From Rhizobiales bacterium Ga0077556 (GTDB lineage: Bacteria; Pseudomonadota; Alphaproteobacteria; Rhizobiales; Phreatobacteraceae), in the NCBI GenBank assembly GCA_001464235.1, contig LNFH01000341.1, positions 1 to 42,323 on the forward strand: a stretch of DNA of 42,323 bases, read 5' to 3'. Below, in pieces: positions 39,071 to 42,323 of the stretch. The position numbers were made by a program, and so were the translations under genes. The first letter of the stretch is position 1; every line of letters starts with the position of its first letter. The notes under the pieces are model-generated. The model was not told the DNA's origin. It saw only the letters and a list, made by a program, of their open reading frames with translations, and did no database searches.

Positions 39071-42048
39071 TCACATGACGTGGCGCTGCTTCCACTCCCG
39101 CATCGCCGCCGCGTCGCGCGGGGTGATGTCGGGATAGTCGGCAGCCGCGGTCGCGGGATCGAAGTACTTCCACGAGCGGGCACATTTGATCCCGCCGGCC
39201 TTGGCCGGCACCACGGCGACACCCTTGATGTCGTCGGCGCGGAAGGCCTCGGCCGGCCCTTCCCCCGCGACGATCCGGACGGCGGAGGTGATGGCGACCT
39301 CGGCGAGGTCGACGCCGTCCAGCGCCGCCAGCAGGTCGGGCTCGGCGATGTGGACGACGGGCGCGGCCTCCAGCGACGAGCCGAGACGCTTGGCGGCGCG
39401 CTCCACCTCCAGCGCGCCGGTGACGACGCGGCGCACCTTGCGGACCTTCTCCCACTTCTCCTCGAGGGCGGCGTCCAGCCAGGCCTCTGGCGCCTCGTAG
39501 AAGCCGGCGAGATGGACCGAGCCGTCGCGGCCGTAGCGGTCCCACCAAGCTTCTTCCGCGGTGAAGGAGAGGACCGGCGCCAGCCAGGTCGTCACCGCCC
39601 TGAAGATCTCCTCGATGACCGCCAGCGTCGCCTTGCGCAATAGAGGCGGTCCTTGCGGATGTCGAAGTAGAAGGCCGAGAGGTCGACGTTCATGAATTGG
39701 GTCAGGAGCGCGAAGACCTTCTTGTAGTCATAGGCGCGGTAGGCCTCGTGGATCTGCGGCGACAGGTCCGCCAGCCGGTGCAGCATCAGCCGCTCGAGCT
39801 CGGGCAGCGCGTCCCCGCCGGGCAGCGCGGCGCCGTCGTGATGGGCGAGCGCGCCGAGCATCCAGCGGATGGTGTTGCGCAGCTTGCGGTAGGCATCGGA
39901 GGTCGTCTGCAGGATCTCCTTGCCGATCCTGAGGTCGTCCGAATAGTCGGAGGCGGCGACCCACAGACGCAGGATGTCTGCGCCGGACTGCTTGATGACG
40001 TCCTGCGGGGCGACGGTGTTGCCGAGCGACTTCGACATCTTGCGGCCCTCGCCGTCGAGCACGAAGCCGTGGGTGAGCACGACGTCGTAGGGAGCCCGGC
40101 CGCGCGTGCCGCAGCTCTCCAGCAGCGACGAGTGGAACCAGCCGCGGTGCTGGTCGGAGCCCTCGAGATACATGACCGTGTCGGCGCCGCCGTCCACCTT
40201 GCGCTTCAGGCCCTCGAAATTGGGGAAATCCTGCGGGCTTTCCAGGGTGAAGGCGTGGGTGGAACCGGAATCGAACCAGACGTCGAGGACGTCGTCGACC
40301 TTGTCGTAGTCAGCGGCGGAATATTGCGGACCGAGGAAGCGCTCCTTGGCTCCCGCCTTGAACCAGGCGTCGGCGCCCTCCTGGCGGAAGGCCTCGGCGA
40401 TGCGCAGGTTGACCGCTTCGTCCTTGAGGATCTCGCCGCTCTCGCGGTGGACGAAGACGGCGATGGGCACGCCCCAGGCGCGCTGGCGCGAGACAACCCA
40501 GTCGGGCCGGTTCTCGATCATCCCGCGGATGCGGTTCTCGCCCGATTCCGGCACCCACTGCGTCTCGCCGATGGCCTTCAGCGCCCGCTGGCGCAGGGTC
40601 GTGCCGTCCGCGTAGGGCTTGTCCATGGCGATGAACCACTGGGGCGTGTTGCGGAAGATGACCGGCTTCTTGGAGCGCCAGGAGTGGGGATACTGGTGCT
40701 TCAGGCGGCCGCGCGCGACGAGGTTGCCGGCCGCCGACAGGGCCTCGATGACGGCCGGGTTGGCATCGCCCTTGTCGCCCTTGTCGGTGATGACCTGCCG
40801 CCCCTCGAAGCCCGGCGCCTCGGTGGTGAAGCGGCCGTCGCCGTCGACGGTATAGGGGATGCGCGTCTCGATGCCGCGCTCGGCGAGGACGCGGCCGTTG
40901 GCCATCCAGATGTCGAAGTCCTCGCGGCCGTGGCCGGGCGCGGTGTGGACGAAGCCGGTGCCGGCATCGTCGGTGACGTGGTCGCCGTCGAGCATCGGCA
41001 CGTCGAAGCCGTAGCCGAGATTGGCGAGGGGATGGGCGCAGGTGATGCCGCCGAGTTCCGCCGCCGAGACGTCGGCGACGAGCTCGTAGCCCTCGACCTT
41101 GGCCTGCCTGAACACGCTTTCGGCGAGGGACTTGGCGAGGAGATAGGTGTTGCCGACGCGCGCCCAGTTGTCCGCCGGCGCCGCCATGACGCGGTAGAGG
41201 CCGTAGGCGATGCGGCTGGAATAGGAGATCGCCCGGTTGCCGGGGATGGTCCAGGGGGTGGTGGTCCAGATGACGACGGAGGAGTGACGCAGCAGCGAGA
41301 GCTTAACGGCCACGTCCCGAGCATCTTCGCCGATGGCTCCGACCTGACGCACCGGAAACGCCGCCCAGATCATGTCGCTCTGGTAGTCGTGATACTCGAC
41401 CTCGGCCTCGGCGAGCGCGGTCTTCTCCACCACCGACCACATGACCGGCTTGGAGCCGCGGTAGAGCTGCCCCGACTCGGCGAATTTCAGAATCTCCTCG
41501 GCGATCTGCGCCTCGGCGTGGAAGGTCATGGTCTGATAGGGATTGGCCCAGTCGCCGACGACGCCGAGCCGCTTGAACTCCTCGCGCTGGACGTTGAGCC
41601 AGTGGGTGGCGAAGGCGCGGCATTCCTGGCGGAACTCGACGACCGGCACCTCGTCCTTGTTCTTGCCCTTGGCGCGATACTCCTCCTCGATCTTCCACTC
41701 GATCGGCAGGCCGTGGCAGTCCCAGCCGGGCACGTAGTCGCTGTCGAAGCCGAGCATCTGCTGCGACTTCGTCACCATGTCCTTGAGGATCTTGTTGAGC
41801 GCGTGGCCGATGTGCAGGTGGCCGTTGGCATAGGGCGGGCCGTCGTGCAGCACGAAGCGGTCGCGGCCGCGGGCGGCGCGGCGCAGGCGGCCGTAGAGGT
41901 CCATCTCCTCCCAGGCCTTGAGGATCTGCGGCTCCTTCTCGGGAAGGCCGGCGCGCATCGGAAAGGGCGTCTCGGGCAGCAGCAGGGTCTTGGAGTAATC
42001 GAAGCTCTCGGACGCTGCGTCAGCGGAGGTCTTGGACGTGTCGGACAT
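39071..42048 (-). pseudogene. ileS: Isoleucyl-tRNA synthetase, interrupted by an apparent out-of-frame deletion near 39635-39640
   Basis: ORF 39592-42048: [25 protein letters not shown] ... [17 protein letters not shown] ... [18 protein letters not shown]. It continues in another frame (39071-39640) as [31 protein letters not shown]...GIKCARSWKYF...DITPRDAAAMREW. Confidence 0.93.
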
Positions 42049-42251
42049 GGGGTGATCGGCCGGGAATGGCGGCGGCAGGCCGCAGGTATCGGATCGGGTG
42101 AGAGCTGGAACCCCGGACCTCCGGACACGCGCGCGAGGGCCGCGCGGCCTTCAGGAGGCCGGGCCGGTAATTCGCGAAGCGGAGCGGGCGGCGATGCGCA
42201 TGGCCGTCTCTTAAGGGGAAGGCGGGCGGAAAGGCAAGGGCGGAGCGGGGC

Positions 42252-42323
42252 TCAGCGGCCGGAGAGCACGCCCGCAAAGCCCTCCAGCCGCTCCCTCAGC
42301 GGCGCGAGGCGCACGGCGGGCAG
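42252..42323 (-). CDS. C-terminal tail of an unidentified minus-strand gene cut by the window edge
   Basis: Open reverse frame LPAVRLAPLRERLEGFAGVLSGR* ending at 42252; too short to identify. Confidence 0.3.
   Translation of the reverse strand: MPAVRLAPLRERLEGFAGVLSGR

Noticed and set aside
2184-39643. Programmed frameshifting or translational bypass as explanation for the four split genes
   Set aside because: Family alignments from memory indicate missing rather than extra nucleotides, and no shared slippery motif or stem-loop is evident at the four junctions, so recoding could not restore the conserved residues.
1-42323. CRISPR array, prophage, transposon, toxin-antitoxin, defence island or biosynthetic cluster
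   Set aside because: No regularly spaced direct repeats, integrase/transposase, nuclease/ATPase defence modules, NRPS/PKS or RiPP-like genes seen. Gene content is housekeeping and common accessory metabolism.

Overview
High-GC (roughly 68-70% by eye) chromosomal window that looks like an alphaproteobacterium; gene order resembles Rhizobiales/Hyphomicrobiales. Almost everything is housekeeping. Left block on the minus strand: partial suhB-like IMPase, SEL1-repeat protein, ThiE-like protein, then a glycolytic/Calvin-type cluster tkt-gapA-small ORF-pgk-alpha/beta hydrolase-fba. Plus-strand block: DUF4164-like, zapA, rpsA, YbhN/LPG-synthase-like protein, FMN reductase, pyrF, sppA, ihfB, lapA-like, ornithine cyclodeaminase-like, trpF-trpB-trpA, a small coiled-coil gene, accD, folC. 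Accessory/metabolic section: FAD oxidoreductase, LssY_C and DUF2272-like proteins, YitT, MFS, GNAT, YeiH and a serine-glyoxylate-type aminotransferase. The right end has an NADP-dependent oxidoreductase, DEAD-box helicase plus cspA, and ileS. I found no CRISPR array, prophage, transposase, integrase, rRNA, tRNA or recognisable defence system. The most notable signal is four genes (a signal-peptide-bearing unknown, trpF, yitT-like, ileS) each split by a short out-of-frame lesion. In three of them the family alignment implies a missing segment of about 20-30 nt. Because ileS is normally essential and trpF sits in an otherwise intact trp cluster, assembly or sequencing artefact is the leading explanation. 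Secondary items are a repetitive beta-rich periplasmic protein of unknown family, a composite REP/BIME-like palindromic element, intercistronic stem-loops, and small ORFs or insertions inside conserved operons. I do not see convincing evidence of a previously undescribed system.
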